A DNA stretch of 64,000 nt from Lewinellaceae bacterium (GTDB taxonomy: Bacteria; Bacteroidota; Bacteroidia; Chitinophagales; Saprospiraceae), in contig JADJUJ010000003.1 in assembly GCA_016710765.1 (NCBI GenBank), positions 62,001 through 126,000 on the forward strand, given 5' to 3'. Positions 29,181 through 38,374 of the stretch are shown piece after piece. A program made the position numbers and the translations under genes. The notes under the pieces are model-generated. The model worked only from the letters and a program-made list of their open reading frames with translations. It ran no database searches and was not told where the DNA came from. The stretch's first letter is position 1, and each line of letters opens with the position of its first letter.

Positions 29181-31717
29181 ATGAAACGAAACACCCTCCT
29201 ATTAAGCTTTGTCCTTTTTGCTGCTTCCCTTTTTTCACAGGTTCCGCTGGCGCCCAAAAAAAGTTTGGCGGCAGCGCGTATTGAAGCGGGCGCCATCCAT
29301 CTCGATGGCCAGCTGAACGAGCCTGTTTGGCAACAAGCCTCCACTGCTGAAGGCTTTGTCTTTTTGTGGCCTACGCCCGGACGAACGGCTACCGAAAAAT
29401 CGGTGATCAAAATCGTTTATGACGATCATGCCATTTACATCGGTGCGTTGCTTTACGACAACAGCCCCGACAGCATCAAGCATCGCCTTACCAAACGCGA
29501 CGAACTGGAAAACACCGACTGGTTTGCCGTGACCTTTGATACCTATCAGGACGGCCAAAACGCGCTTCAATTTGGCATTTCTCCGGATAATGTACAGTTC
29601 GATTCCAAGTTTTCACTGGCCAATGCCAACTCCGACAATGGCAATGCCGATGGCGAAGACCCCGCCTGGGATGCAGTGTGGTACAGCGCCGCCTCCATTA
29701 CCAAAGACGGCTGGGTGGCAGAGTTGGAAATTCCTTACAGCGCCTTGCGTTTCCCTAAACAGGAAGATCAGCACTGGAACCTGAATTTTTTTCGTCGCAT
29801 TCAGCGAAAGGGTGAAACCGATACCTGGAATGAGGTAAAAGCGGAAATCAGCGGTTCCCTCAACCAAATGGGCAGGCTGGATGGCGTTCATGACATAAAG
29901 GCGCCACTCCGCCTCTCGGTAACGCCATTTGTGGCAGCCTATGCTGAAAACCAATACCACCAGGATGCCACTCCTTCGAGTACCTGGAGTTATCCTTTCT
30001 CCATGGGAATGGACCTGAAATACGGTATAAACCAGGCTTTCACGCTCGATGCCACCATTGTACCCGACTTCGGGCAGGTGCGGACCGACAATTTTGTGCT
30101 CAATCTCTCTCCTTTCGAGCAACGTTTTGATGAAAACCGACCCTTTTTCACCGAAGGTACCGAGCTGTTCAACAAAGGCGGCTTGTTTTATTCCCGTCGC
30201 ATCGGCTCCAGGCCGCCGCATTACTGGGACGTTTACGACCAGGTGGATGAGACGACTGAAGCGGTGGTGGAAAACCCGTCCAGGGCACAACTCCTCAATG
30301 CTGCCAAGTTCTCTGGCCGTACCACCGGGGGGCTCGGTATCGGGGTGTTTAATGCCATTGAGGCTTCCAGCCATGCCACCGTAAAAAACCTGGAAACCGG
30401 AGAAAAGCGGGAAATTGAAACCTCTCCACTCACCAACAGGAGCGTTTTTGTGTTCGACCAGAACCTGAAGAACAACTCCTCTGTCACGCTGATCAATACC
30501 AATGTTATGCGTTCTGGCGCCGATCGCGACGCGAACGTGACCGGTGTTTTGTTTAAACTCAAGAACAAGGCGCAGTCGTATGCGCTGGACGGTAAGGCGG
30601 CTTACAGTTCGATCACCAGCCCGGACGGTAACGAAAACGGCTATACCGCGCACCTTAACCTGGAAAAAACCAATGGAAATTTGCTGTGGGGCGGTAGCTA
30701 CACGATCGAAAGCGATCGGTACAATCCCAACGACCTGGGGTTTCTGTACAGTCCCAACGAAAAAGCGGGGTATTCTGGGTGAATTACAACCAATACAAGC
30801 CCAGGTGGAAACTGAACAGCTACTGGACCAGCATGTGGGCCTACAATGAGCGGCTTTACCTGCCCAACAATTGGGTCACCAGCCAGTTTGGCTGGAACTT
30901 CGGCGGCAATACCAAGAAATTTCAAAACTTTGGGGTGAACACAAACTTCATGCCCGTTGGAATGCATGATTACTTCGAGCCGCGGGTGTTCGACTTTGAA
31001 ACTTACTACCAAATACCAGCCAATGCCAATTTCCGTTTTTGGTATAACAGCGACAACCGCAAAAAACTACAAATGTATGCCAACGGCGGTTATCGCCCGG
31101 TGGCGCAAAAAGGCCGGGATAATGTGAATTTAGATATGGGCATCAACTGGCGGGCTACCAACCAACTCACGCTGCGGGCAGGGTCGGGTTTTCAGATTTC
31201 CCGCAAGAACGAAGGCTGGACCTGGGCCGATGAATCGGCTGTGGGCTATGAATCGCTCCCGACAGATTTTATCCTTATCGGCCGCCGCCGCTTTGATGTG
31301 CTGGAAAACTCCCTTACCCTGAACTACAGTTTTACGGCCAAAGCAAACCTGAATATTTACGCCCGGCATTACTGGCAAAAAGTGCAGTATTCCGATTTTT
31401 TCAACCTTTATGACCACGGTCGTATGGAACCATCATCGTACGAAGGCGTAGATGCAAGTGGAAAAGCACTGAATGACATTACTGCCAACTATTTCAACGT
31501 TGATGTGGTGTTTACGTGGCGGTTTGCGCCGGGCAGCGACCTGCTGCTGGTGTACAAGAATAACATCTTCAACGAGCAGGTTGGTCCGGTGATTCCCGAT
31601 TATTTCCATTCGGTGGCCGACTTGGGGCAGTTTGCCGGCTCCAACACATTTTCTGTAAAATTGCTCTATTTTCTGGATTACGAACGGGTGCATGGGAAAA
31701 AGGGCCTGGCGAAATAA
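29181..31717 (+). CDS. DUF5916 outer-membrane protein with CBM9-like domain, frameshifted
   Basis: About 846 residues after correction. A signal peptide (MKRNTLLLSFVLFAASLFSQ) is followed by a CBM9-like domain (AGAIHLDGQLNEPVWQQAS, YDDHAIYIGALLYDNSPDSI, WDAVWYSAASITKDGWVAEL, about residues 30-215). The long DUF5916 region has many amphipathic strands ending in aromatic residues, consistent with a beta-barrel (VVPDFGQVRTDNF-like start, GTELFNKGGLFYSRRIGSRP). The frame breaks near 30775; one missing base restores GYSWVNYNQYKPRWKLN. Members are usually encoded near nutrient or peptidase genes, but none are adjacent here. It may bind or import a sugar-containing ligand; the function is unproven. 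Confidence 0.85.
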
Positions 31718-31725
31718 TGGCGTTA

Positions 31726-31823
31726 GACAGGATTTACAAGTTTTTCAGGTTGAACAGGATGTAATGGCTCAGAGAAGGGCCTCATTCCATCACAACGATC
31801 CTGAAAATCCAGTAAATCCTGTC
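31726..31823. repeat. imperfect inverted repeat after the DUF5916 gene
   Basis: GACAGGATTTAC (31726-31737) pairs with GTAAATCCTGTC (31812-31823), and a second imperfect pair (TTTTTCAGG/ CCTGAAAA) lies inside. Similar 'aggatttac' motifs are common between Bacteroidota genes. It may be a transcription terminator or a small dispersed repeat. Confidence 0.5.
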
Positions 31824-31857
31824 TAAATTTGTACATCTTGTCCAAACAAACTTTTCT

Positions 31858-32196
31858 ATGGCTACCGACCCTTTTCTCCTCGAGCGCATGCGCCGCATTC
31901 TCCAATCGAAGAAAACTGTTTGGGCCGAAAAAAAGATGTTTGGTGGCAATTGTTTTATGGTCGACGACAAAATGCTGGTCGGCACTTTCCGTGGAGGCAT
32001 CATGGCCCGTATTGCGCCGGAGGAAGCTGATGCGCTGATGCAACGCCCCGGTGTGGATCAGATGTACATGAAAGACAAACCGATGGTTGGTTACCTGATG
32101 GTTGACCCTATTGCCTACGATGCGGATGCCGATTTGGAGTTTTGGATGGAAAAATGTTTGGCGTTCCACCCGCGGGCGAAGTCGAGTAAAAAGTAG
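31858..32196 (+). CDS. TfoX N-terminal domain protein
   Basis: A 112-residue protein comprising one TfoX/Sxy N-terminal domain: ERMRRILQSKKTVWAEKKMF near the start, then FGGNCFMVDDKMLVGTFRGG and MYMKDKPMVGYLMVDPIAYD. The C-terminal TfoX half is absent, as usual for stand-alone members. In gamma-proteobacteria TfoX activates competence genes; the single-domain Bacteroidota proteins have no proven role. The ATG at 31858 fits the domain start. Confidence 0.85.
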   Translation: MATDPFLLERMRRILQSKKTVWAEKKMFGGNCFMVDDKMLVGTFRGGIMARIAPEEADALMQRPGVDQMYMKDKPMVGYLMVDPIAYDADADLEFWMEKCLAFHPRAKSSKK

Positions 32197-32214
32197 CGGC
32201 GACTTTAGTCGCCG
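32197..32214 (+). terminator. short hairpin after the TfoX-like gene
   Basis: CGGCGAC-TTTA-GTCGCCG is a perfect 7-bp stem directly after the stop. It has no T run, so termination is uncertain. Confidence 0.4.
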
Positions 32215-32247
32215 ATCCTATCGGCCGGCAATTTTATCCTGTTTACG

Positions 32248-32270
32248 CTGTTTTAATATTATTAAAACAG
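32248..32270. other. perfect 10-bp AT-rich palindrome
   Basis: CTGTTTTAAT-ATT-ATTAAAACAG lies 13 bp before the GldM-like ATG. It could be an operator or a weak terminator for the upstream gene (it is followed by CATTTTTAGG). Function is open. Confidence 0.4.
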
Positions 32271-32282
32271 CATTTTTAGGTT

Positions 32283-33158
32283 ATGAAAATTTCTGGAACG
32301 GCAGGCTTGCACCTGTTTTATATTGTCCTCATTGTATCCATTTCGGTTGCATTTTACAAGGATCACAAGCGCTTAAATGCTATGTTGGTATTGACCCAAG
32401 ACTCGGTAAGCAGATCTTGTGATGGACTTGAAAGTGCCACCAAACACTTTGCGCGTGAGTTGGATATTGCGGCTTAAGATTATCCTAAACCATTAACGCT
32501 AGCAGCCAGGCAAGCGCAAATAAATATTAGAAATCAAACTGCCAATTTGATTCAACAAATTGAAATAATACAATCGGCGTCGAATACAACAGTAGGGGAA
32601 AGCCCTGTTTATGTATTGAACTTCATAAAAGCGCTGCAGGATTCGGCCGGAGAAATTCTCAAAGGAGAACCCATGCCCGTCTCTGACTTGTACCTTTCCA
32701 AGGAAGGTTTTGGCGAGAATAATCTCAAAAAATTGCTCTCGCAGCCAAATTCAGTGGAAAAGAGGGTGGTGTTGAATAACTTGATAACTCGTTCCCAGTT
32801 GCTAGAGTTCGAACTGACAAAGACTTTGACACTTAAGCATACAGGAATAAGTTTTGTTAGAATGAGGTTAGAGCCTATAATATCAGCAAAAACATATGCT
32901 CCAAGAATTGGGGATACTTTTGAGGCAGATATTTTCATTGGTGGAAAATACTGTGAAAATTTTGAAATACGTCAAATTCAGGTCAATGGGAAACCATTCC
33001 CGGTAAAAGAAGGCATGGCGCATTTCTTTGAACATTGCTCCACTTCAGGCGTCAAAAAACGTAACATAGAAATTAGTGTCTTCATGAATGATGTCGAAGG
33101 CATTCGGACCTTTTCAAAAGATTTCGAATATTGTGTTTTGAAAGCATGTTGCAATTAG
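32283..33158 (+). pseudogene. GldM-like membrane-anchored protein interrupted by one in-frame stop
   Basis: One reading frame of 292 codons runs from the ATG at 32283 to 33158, broken only by TAA at 32475-32477. Before the stop: a membrane segment (GLHLFYIVLIVSISVAFYKD) and a helix. After it, in the same frame: a helical domain (NIRNQTANLIQQIEIIQSAS, YVLNFIKALQ) and beta domains (TYAPRIGDTFEADIFIGGKY, IRQIQVNGKPFPVKEGMAHF). The order (one TM helix, long helical bundle, Ig-like domain with vNGk/v..G) resembles the first two domains of GldM, but the protein is much shorter. A CAA-to-TAA change or read error would explain the stop. It lies in an AT-rich pocket next to a transposon. The GldM relation is tentative. 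Confidence 0.5.
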
Positions 33159-33687
33159 GATATTGAGGTTTCTTCTTTAAAAACTACACAAATATGGCGG
33201 TCCTATGGACCGCTCTTCCCCCCCTTCCGATAGCTACAAAGAGGGCGGTCCGCTGGACCGCTTACGAGAGGCCCCATCGTTACAAATATGGCGGTCCGCT
33301 GGACCGCCTGCGCGATACTCCTTCCGATATCTACAAATATGGCGGTCCGCTGGACCGGGATTACCCGGGAGGCGATCGGGTTTCCGGTGTTGTATTTTTT
33401 GATTTGTGCTAACAAACAAGGTGTGTTCCATTGGTCTCTGGATTGGCTTTTCCGGTTTTAACAATTTCTGGTTTGTACCATCAGAAACGTCCCGGTACAC
33501 CAGCGGTCCCTCGGACCGCCCTCTTTGTAGCTATCGGAGAAGTGGGTGGGAATTGCGGTCCAGCGGACCGCCATATTTGGTGTGCATATTTGTTGTACAC
33601 ATTTGTTGCGCATATTTGAGGCAGGATATTGACATGGTTTGTACATTCCGGTATCTTTGAAGCCAACCTCAATAACCTCAACAAACC
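33159..33687. other. 529-bp non-coding stretch carrying the REP-like cluster
   Basis: No gene is present. Open frames such as 33194-33412 run through the palindromes and have repeat-driven composition. The stretch holds six palindromic units (33197-33571), a 100-bp AT-rich tail, and the leader of the transposase gene. Confidence 0.7.
33197..33571. repeat. six REP-like palindromes in a long inverted arrangement
   Basis: Each unit is GCGGTCC-NNN-GGACCGC (NNN = TAT, GCT, GCT, GCT, CTC, AGC; the fourth ends GGACCGG). Positions are 33197-33213, 33245-33261, 33291-33307, 33342-33358, 33503-33519 and 33555-33571. Four are preceded by AAATAT or followed by its complement. The linker TTCCGATAGCTACAAAGAG (33225-33243) recurs as its reverse complement at 33521-33539, so units 5-6 are an inverted copy of units 1-2. 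Such paired palindromes next to a Y1 transposase are the hallmark of REP/BIME elements mobilised by RAYT enzymes. Confidence 0.8.
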
Positions 33688-34150
33688 ATGCCCAACACGT
33701 ACACCCAATTAATCACCCACCTGGTATTTGCCGTAAAAAACAGAGAAGCATTGATTCTGCCTTCCTTTCGGGAAGAAGTAGAACGGTACATAACAGGACT
33801 CCTCCAAAGAAAAGGACATAAACTGCTCGCCATTTACCTCATGCCCGACCATGCCCACATACTAATTGGGCAAAAGCCGGTGGTTTCCCTCTCCGAAACG
33901 GTCAACGTGCTGAAAGTAGAATCGGCGAAATTTATCAATGCAAAACATTTTTAAACTGCCATTTCCAATGGCAACATGGATTGGTGCGTTCTCTCACTCT
34001 AAAAGTGCCTTGGATAATGTAGTTCGGTACATTAAAAACCAACCAGAACACCATGAAAAGCGCAAATTCAAAGAAGAATACATCAACTTGCTGCGCAATT
34101 ATGACATAGAATACCAGGACAATTATTTATTCGATTTTATAGAGCAATAA
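33688..34150 (+). mobile_element. IS200/IS605-like (RAYT) Y1 transposase gene, frameshifted twice
   Basis: Single-strand DNA transposase of the HUH class. The N-terminal part has LITHLVFAVKNREALI and the HUH metal-binding motif MPDHAHILIG. The C-terminal part has AFSHSKSALDNVVRYIKNQ with the catalytic Tyr, then EHHEKRKFKEEYINLLRNY and a DFIEQ end. Three frame segments must be joined: one missing base in the T run 33948-33952 and another around 33978-33983 give AKHFLNCHFQWQHG then GAFSHSKS, about 154 residues, the usual length. The gene follows the palindromic cluster directly, as expected for REP-associated transposases. It may be active and misread, or already decayed. Confidence 0.8.
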
Positions 34151-34287
34151 AAACTTAGCCCCAATGAAATACCCTCCCACCAGGTCTGCCACAGGCAAAC
34201 AATCTTACGGCGTTACCTGACATTATGGTCGCGACCTTAAATGAACCACAGGATAAATATTCTCCATCCTTCCAAAATTCTTATACC

Positions 34288-34971
34288 ATGAAACCTATTC
34301 TCACCGCATTTTTACTTTGTCTTGCCACATTCCTGACGGCGCAAAACAGCAGTATTGAAATCTCTGCCGGCCCTTCTTTTTCTACCGTAAATTTCGACGT
34401 CCCTCAAAACGCTCCCGGCTACGGATTTCCATTTGAAGACGTCGCGGAAAAAGCGATGGTCGGCGCCAGCATCCGCCTGGGGTATGCACAGAAGATGGTT
34501 GGTCCCTTGTTTCTGCGTACAGGACTGGAATACTTCAGCACCGGATATGGCTATTCCAAAGATTTCCTGTGGCCAGGGGAAATTGTGAACAATGAAACTT
34601 ACAAAACCGATGAAGCCGCCTATACCCACCAATATCTGGCCGTTCCGGTCATGCTCCGCCTGATGCCAGCCAACAAAAGGCTGACGCCTTACGCAGATGC
34701 TGGCCTGAATGCCGGTTTTTACCTGCAAACGGGGGTTCGGAGCATATTGGCAAACGAAACCAAGAACTCCTCCGAACGGCTCGACGAGGTCAAACCATTT
34801 CAACTCAACGCAGCCGTAGCGCTCGGATTGCAATTTTCACTAATCAACAATTCCAGCGTTTTCCTCCAACCAGTGGCCAAATACAGCCTGAGCGACCTGA
34901 CCGATGATACGCCTTCGCCTGTGTTTACCTGGGGACTTGAAGTGGGTGGACGCGTGTTTTTGGGCCAATAA
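34288..34971 (+). CDS. outer membrane beta-barrel protein (PorT/porin family type)
   Basis: About 227 residues from the ATG at 34288 with a signal peptide (MKPILTAFLLCLATFLTAQ). The mature protein is a series of amphipathic strands, typical of the small eight-stranded Bacteroidota outer membrane proteins (outer membrane protein beta-barrel domain). Segments include SIEISAGPSFSTVNFD, GASIRLGYAQKMVGPLFLRT, HQYLAVPVMLRLMPANKRLT and a final VFTWGLEVGGRVFLGQ. Function is unknown. The next gene starts 11 bp after its stop, so they may be co-transcribed. Confidence 0.8.
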   Translation: MKPILTAFLLCLATFLTAQNSSIEISAGPSFSTVNFDVPQNAPGYGFPFEDVAEKAMVGASIRLGYAQKMVGPLFLRTGLEYFSTGYGYSKDFLWPGEIVNNETYKTDEAAYTHQYLAVPVMLRLMPANKRLTPYADAGLNAGFYLQTGVRSILANETKNSSERLDEVKPFQLNAAVALGLQFSLINNSSVFLQPVAKYSLSDLTDDTPSPVFTWGLEVGGRVFLGQ

Positions 34972-34982
34972 CAAGCTGCGGA

Positions 34983-35809
34983 ATGGGAAGAAGGGGGAAA
35001 AGCATTACTCGCCAGCTGTTGTTTGCCATTCGGCAATTGTTGTGGGCAGGCCTGCTCACGCTCCTGACCCAGTTTGGCGGTGTATTGTGGCTGCTGTTGC
35101 TTCCATTCCGGAAAATAAGACCCTATCGCTATCCCGTTTTTTTGGTGGTTTATCTGCTGGCAACCGTTTTCCTGATTCCACCGCTGGCTTGTTTGGGTGG
35201 ACGGGTTCCATTGCCGGTTTTTTCGTCGGATGTCGTAAAGCCGGAAAGTTTGTGGTTTGCTTTCCTGAATCGCCATTATGTGCGCCCAGCGCTCGGCGAT
35301 GCGCTGCAAACTGTTGGTGAAAACCTGCAACTGAGGTATCCTGAGGCAGTTATATACTACATGGATGCTGGTTTTCCATTCATCAATGGTTACCCACTGG
35401 AGCCACACTTCAGTCATCGCGACGGTAAAAAGGTAGACATTTCCTTGTATTGGACCCGAAAATCGGATGGAAAATTAGTAGCCGGCTCGCCATCGCCGAT
35501 TGGCTATGGCGCGTGTGCTGCACCGCTCCCGGGTGAATACGACTACAACACAGAATGCAGGAAAAAGGGTTTTGGTACACTTCTTTGGATCGCAGCCTGG
35601 CGGCTCCTCTCTGGGATGAAAATGCCTATTCGTTCGATGGACCGCGAACTCGGGAACTAACCCGGTTGCTTGCCGACCAGCCGGAAATTGAAAAGATTCT
35701 GCTTGAACCCCATTTAAAAACCCGGCTCCGATTAGTGCAGTACAACAAAATCAGAGTCCAGGGATGTAAGGCTGCCCGCCATGACGATCACCTCCATGTA
35801 CAATTGTAG
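34983..35809 (+). CDS. membrane-anchored LAS-type metallopeptidase-like protein, frameshifted
   Basis: After two or three N-terminal hydrophobic segments (LLWAGLLTLLTQFGGVLWLL, YPVFLVVYLLATVFLIPPLA) the protein has FSHRDGKKVDISLYW, which fits the zinc-binding HxxxxxxD of LAS peptidases (M15/M74 group). The C-terminal end, DDHLHVQL, supplies the second motif HxH. LAS enzymes cut peptidoglycan or D-Ala-D-Ala peptides. The frame breaks near 35563-35575; adding one base restores KGFWYTSLDRSLAAPLWDEN and a stop at 35809, about 276 residues. The active site would sit in the periplasm. The overall family is not one I can name; the assignment rests on the two metal motifs and their order. Confidence 0.65.
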
Positions 35810-35821
35810 TAGATGAGAGAA

Positions 35822-36976
35822 TCAGGCCTGCTTTGATGGTACGGCCCCTGAAATGGCATCGGTATATTGATTGGGCGTGACGGCGCCCCGAAATAACACC
35901 CTGCCATTGCCCGTCGCATCAAATTTCAACACCACCCCCAATCCGGGATCTTCCGTTGGGAGATCCAAACCAGCGGATGCCAATTGACTTCTAAAAGCGG
36001 CCCATTCAATGGGCAGTGTACCAAAGATTTTCATAAAAAAACGACTCAGGCCGTTGAGCGCCTTGTTCTGTACAGGGGAGGTCAGAATAAACAATTTGGG
36101 GGCATAACCCAGGTTCCTGATTTGATTCAGCTCCCAGTCCAGGTTGTCGGACTTCACCACAGGCATCACAATCGCGGCTGATTTTTCCAGATAGTCCAGC
36201 ACGTGCTGCTGCCAGTTGCTGTCTTTGTAATAATCGGTGTAACCGCCACTGAGGGGCAGAAAATCGTGGGGATTGCCGAGCATGATGAAAGGCCCGATGC
36301 GGTCGGAAAAGGATTTGCCAAAAAACTCGGCAAAAGTGAGCGACTGAATCGGAATCATCCAGCTGCCTTTTCCCAGCGCGCCGGTTTCCGATTTAATTTT
36401 GCCCAGCCGGCCACTCCAAAAACCGATGTTTTCGGTTTTGAAAGCGCGGAGATACAGCACTGGTTTGCCCTTTGTTTCATCCAACACCTGGGGGATACTG
36501 GCTCTTTTGTAATTTTTATCCTGCTGGTAAAAGGCAAACACCAGCACACCGAGAAACAGCACAAAGTACATTACACTGTTGCCGCTCACATAGGGTACCC
36601 CCAGCAGTAAAAAGCCAATCAGCAGCACCAGTACAAGGTGAATATTCGCGATCCAGCGGTAGGAAAACGGCGGCTTTCCTGGCCCGCCCTGTCGCATGTT
36701 GCTGATGCCCAGCATTTTCCATAACAGGCCAATACCTGCAACGCCGCTTCCAAAAATCCACAGGAAATACAGCAGCAGGCCCCACTCCGGATCCTTCCAA
36801 TCGGCAATGTTGCCCAAAATCCACGATCCCAGCCCAATTTGTGCAAAAATCAACGCTGCAATCAGGCCCACTGAACCCCATCCCGTGCCAGTGCGAACCC
36901 GAAAGGGGGTGTACAAGATGGAAGCAAGGATCAGGAAGTAATCCAGCAGCAATAAAAGGAGCAATACATTGGGCAT
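35822..36976 (-). CDS. multi-pass membrane protein with a C-terminal soluble domain
   Basis: A 384-residue protein. The first ~170 residues contain five or so membrane helices (LLLLLLLDYFLILASILYTP, FAQIGLGSWILGNIAD, LLLYFLWIFGSGVAGIGLLW, HLVLVLLIGFLLLGVPYV, VMYFVLFLGVLVFAFYQQ). The C-terminal half starts KPVLYLRAFKTE and includes GPFIMLGNPHDFLPLSGGY, SAAIVMPVVKSDNLDWELNQ and PKLFILTSPVQNKAL. The 'YLRAFK ... GP-lG-P ... WELN' order recurs in otherwise uncharacterised bacterial membrane proteins and looks like an alpha/beta fold, perhaps nucleotide-binding. No function is known to me. A -7 box lies 21 nt upstream of the ATG. Confidence 0.65.
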   Translation of the reverse strand: MPNVLLLLLLLDYFLILASILYTPFRVRTGTGWGSVGLIAALIFAQIGLGSWILGNIADWKDPEWGLLLYFLWIFGSGVAGIGLLWKMLGISNMRQGGPGKPPFSYRWIANIHLVLVLLIGFLLLGVPYVSGNSVMYFVLFLGVLVFAFYQQDKNYKRASIPQVLDETKGKPVLYLRAFKTENIGFWSGRLGKIKSETGALGKGSWMIPIQSLTFAEFFGKSFSDRIGPFIMLGNPHDFLPLSGGYTDYYKDSNWQQHVLDYLEKSAAIVMPVVKSDNLDWELNQIRNLGYAPKLFILTSPVQNKALNGLSRFFMKIFGTLPIEWAAFRSQLASAGLDLPTEDPGLGVVLKFDATGNGRVLFRGAVTPNQYTDAISGAVPSKQA

Positions 36977-36996
36977 CGATATATGGTTTCAGTTTT

Positions 36997-37004
36997 CAAA
37001 GGTA
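36997..37004 (-). promoter_or_regulatory. -7 promoter box for the membrane protein gene (TACCTTTG)
   Basis: On the minus strand TACCTTTG matches TAnnTTTG, 20 nt before the ATG at 36976. It is divergent from the DadA-like promoter at 37010-37042. Confidence 0.5.
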
Positions 37005-37009
37005 GGAAA

Positions 37010-37042
37010 TTGAGTGCTTTTCCCATTCCTTGCCTACTTTTG
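37010..37042 (+). promoter_or_regulatory. promoter of the DadA-like gene, TTG-N22-TACTTTTG
   Basis: A -33-like TTG (37010-37012) is followed after 22 bp by TACTTTTG (37035-37042), 31 nt before the ATG at 37074. Confidence 0.5.
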
Positions 37043-37073
37043 AGGCGTAACCCCGGATTTCAATTTCTATCGT

Positions 37074-38363
37074 ATGCGTGCACTCATTATTGGTGGTGGT
37101 ATAATTGGCCTCAGCGCGGCCTGGTACCTTGCAGAAGAGGGTTGTGATGTGACCATTCTGGAGAAGGGCGATTTGCTCGACGGCTGTTCTTTTGGCAACA
37201 TGGGACACCTGCCCATTTCGCATGTGGTGCCGCTGGCAGCGCCAGGTATGCTGGAAAAAGGCATACGGTGGATGTTCAATTCGAGTAGCCCTTTTTACAT
37301 AAAACCCAGCCTACGGCCATCTTTGCTGCGCTGGGGAATTCGCTTTCTGGCAAATTCCACCCAGAAACACGTACAGTACAGCGCTAAACCCTTGGCTGAG
37401 TTGATGCAGTTGACGAAGCAATTGTTGCTGGCGGACTGGTCACCCAAGATGAACATTCAAACCACCCAAAATGGTTTGCTGATGTTGTGCAAAAAAGAAG
37501 CCACGCTGCACGAGGAATTGGAAACAGCCTCCCTGGTGCGCTCATTGGGGATGCAGGCCATCGAACTTTCTAAGGAAGAAGTATTGGCCATGGAGCCTGC
37601 TGTTCGCCCCGATGTATGCGGCGCGGTTTGGTACAAAGACGACCTGCACCTGCAGCCCAATGCACTCATGGCACAATTACCGGCATTGCTGGAGGCTCGC
37701 GGCGTGAAAATCCTGCGGAATGCTGAAGTAGCATCATTCGATCGAAGCAAGGGCAAAATCCTGTCGCTCAGGCTGAAAAACGGGGAAATAATGCAGGCCG
37801 ATGGCTTCGTCTTGGCAACAGGTTCCTGGAGCCCGGCCATGGCCCGTATGGCCGGTGAGCGTATCGACCTGATGCCGGGCAAGGGCTATGCCATGACCTT
37901 AGATATGTCCGACCCTCAGCTGCGCCATCCGGCTATTTTGGTGGATGCCAAGGTAGCCATGACGCCATGGGCAGGCAGCCTGCGCATGGGTAGTACCATG
38001 GAAATTGCACCCATGAACGAAAGCGTCCATTGGGCGAGGGTACAAGGCATTTTGGATGCCGTACCGGAGTTTTTGCCGGGTTTAGCAGGCAATATGGCTT
38101 TGGATCAACTAAAAAAAGGAATCGACCAGGCTGCTCGTTCGCACGCGGTGGCGTATCCAGGGCTTTGGTATGGTTTCAGACCAGTATCACACGACGGATT
38201 GCCCTACATCGGTTGGGCGCCACACAACAGCAATTTGCTGATGGCCACCGGGCATGCCATGCTGGGTGTGAGTATGAGCACGGGAACAGGAAAACTGATT
38301 GCAGAAATGGCGTGTGGAAAACCGGTTTCTATTCCGGTGGAGGCTTTCAGGCCAGGAAGGTAG
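37074..38363 (+). CDS. DadA-like D-amino acid dehydrogenase (DAO family)
   Basis: A 429-residue FAD enzyme. The N-terminus is a Rossmann fold, RALIIGGGIIGLSAAWYLAE, with an acidic residue later (DVTILEKGDLLDGCSFGN). The middle resembles DadA substrate-binding regions (AVRPDVCGAVWYKDDLHLQP), and the C-terminal FAD-binding strand contains WYGFRPVSHDGLPYIGWAP and ATGHAMLGVSMSTGTGKLIA. The family oxidises D-amino acids or related imino acids such as cis-4-hydroxy-D-proline to the 2-oxo acid or pyrroline. No proline/hydroxyproline genes are adjacent, so the substrate is open. Confidence 0.85.
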   Translation: MRALIIGGGIIGLSAAWYLAEEGCDVTILEKGDLLDGCSFGNMGHLPISHVVPLAAPGMLEKGIRWMFNSSSPFYIKPSLRPSLLRWGIRFLANSTQKHVQYSAKPLAELMQLTKQLLLADWSPKMNIQTTQNGLLMLCKKEATLHEELETASLVRSLGMQAIELSKEEVLAMEPAVRPDVCGAVWYKDDLHLQPNALMAQLPALLEARGVKILRNAEVASFDRSKGKILSLRLKNGEIMQADGFVLATGSWSPAMARMAGERIDLMPGKGYAMTLDMSDPQLRHPAILVDAKVAMTPWAGSLRMGSTMEIAPMNESVHWARVQGILDAVPEFLPGLAGNMALDQLKKGIDQAARSHAVAYPGLWYGFRPVSHDGLPYIGWAPHNSNLLMATGHAMLGVSMSTGTGKLIAEMACGKPVSIPVEAFRPGR

Positions 38364-38374
38364 CGCTTAGTTGG

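Noticed and set aside
33194..33646. Several frames of 60-88 codons in the palindrome cluster on both strands
   Set aside because: They are produced by the GC-rich repeats and exist on both strands at once, which is typical of inverted repeats.
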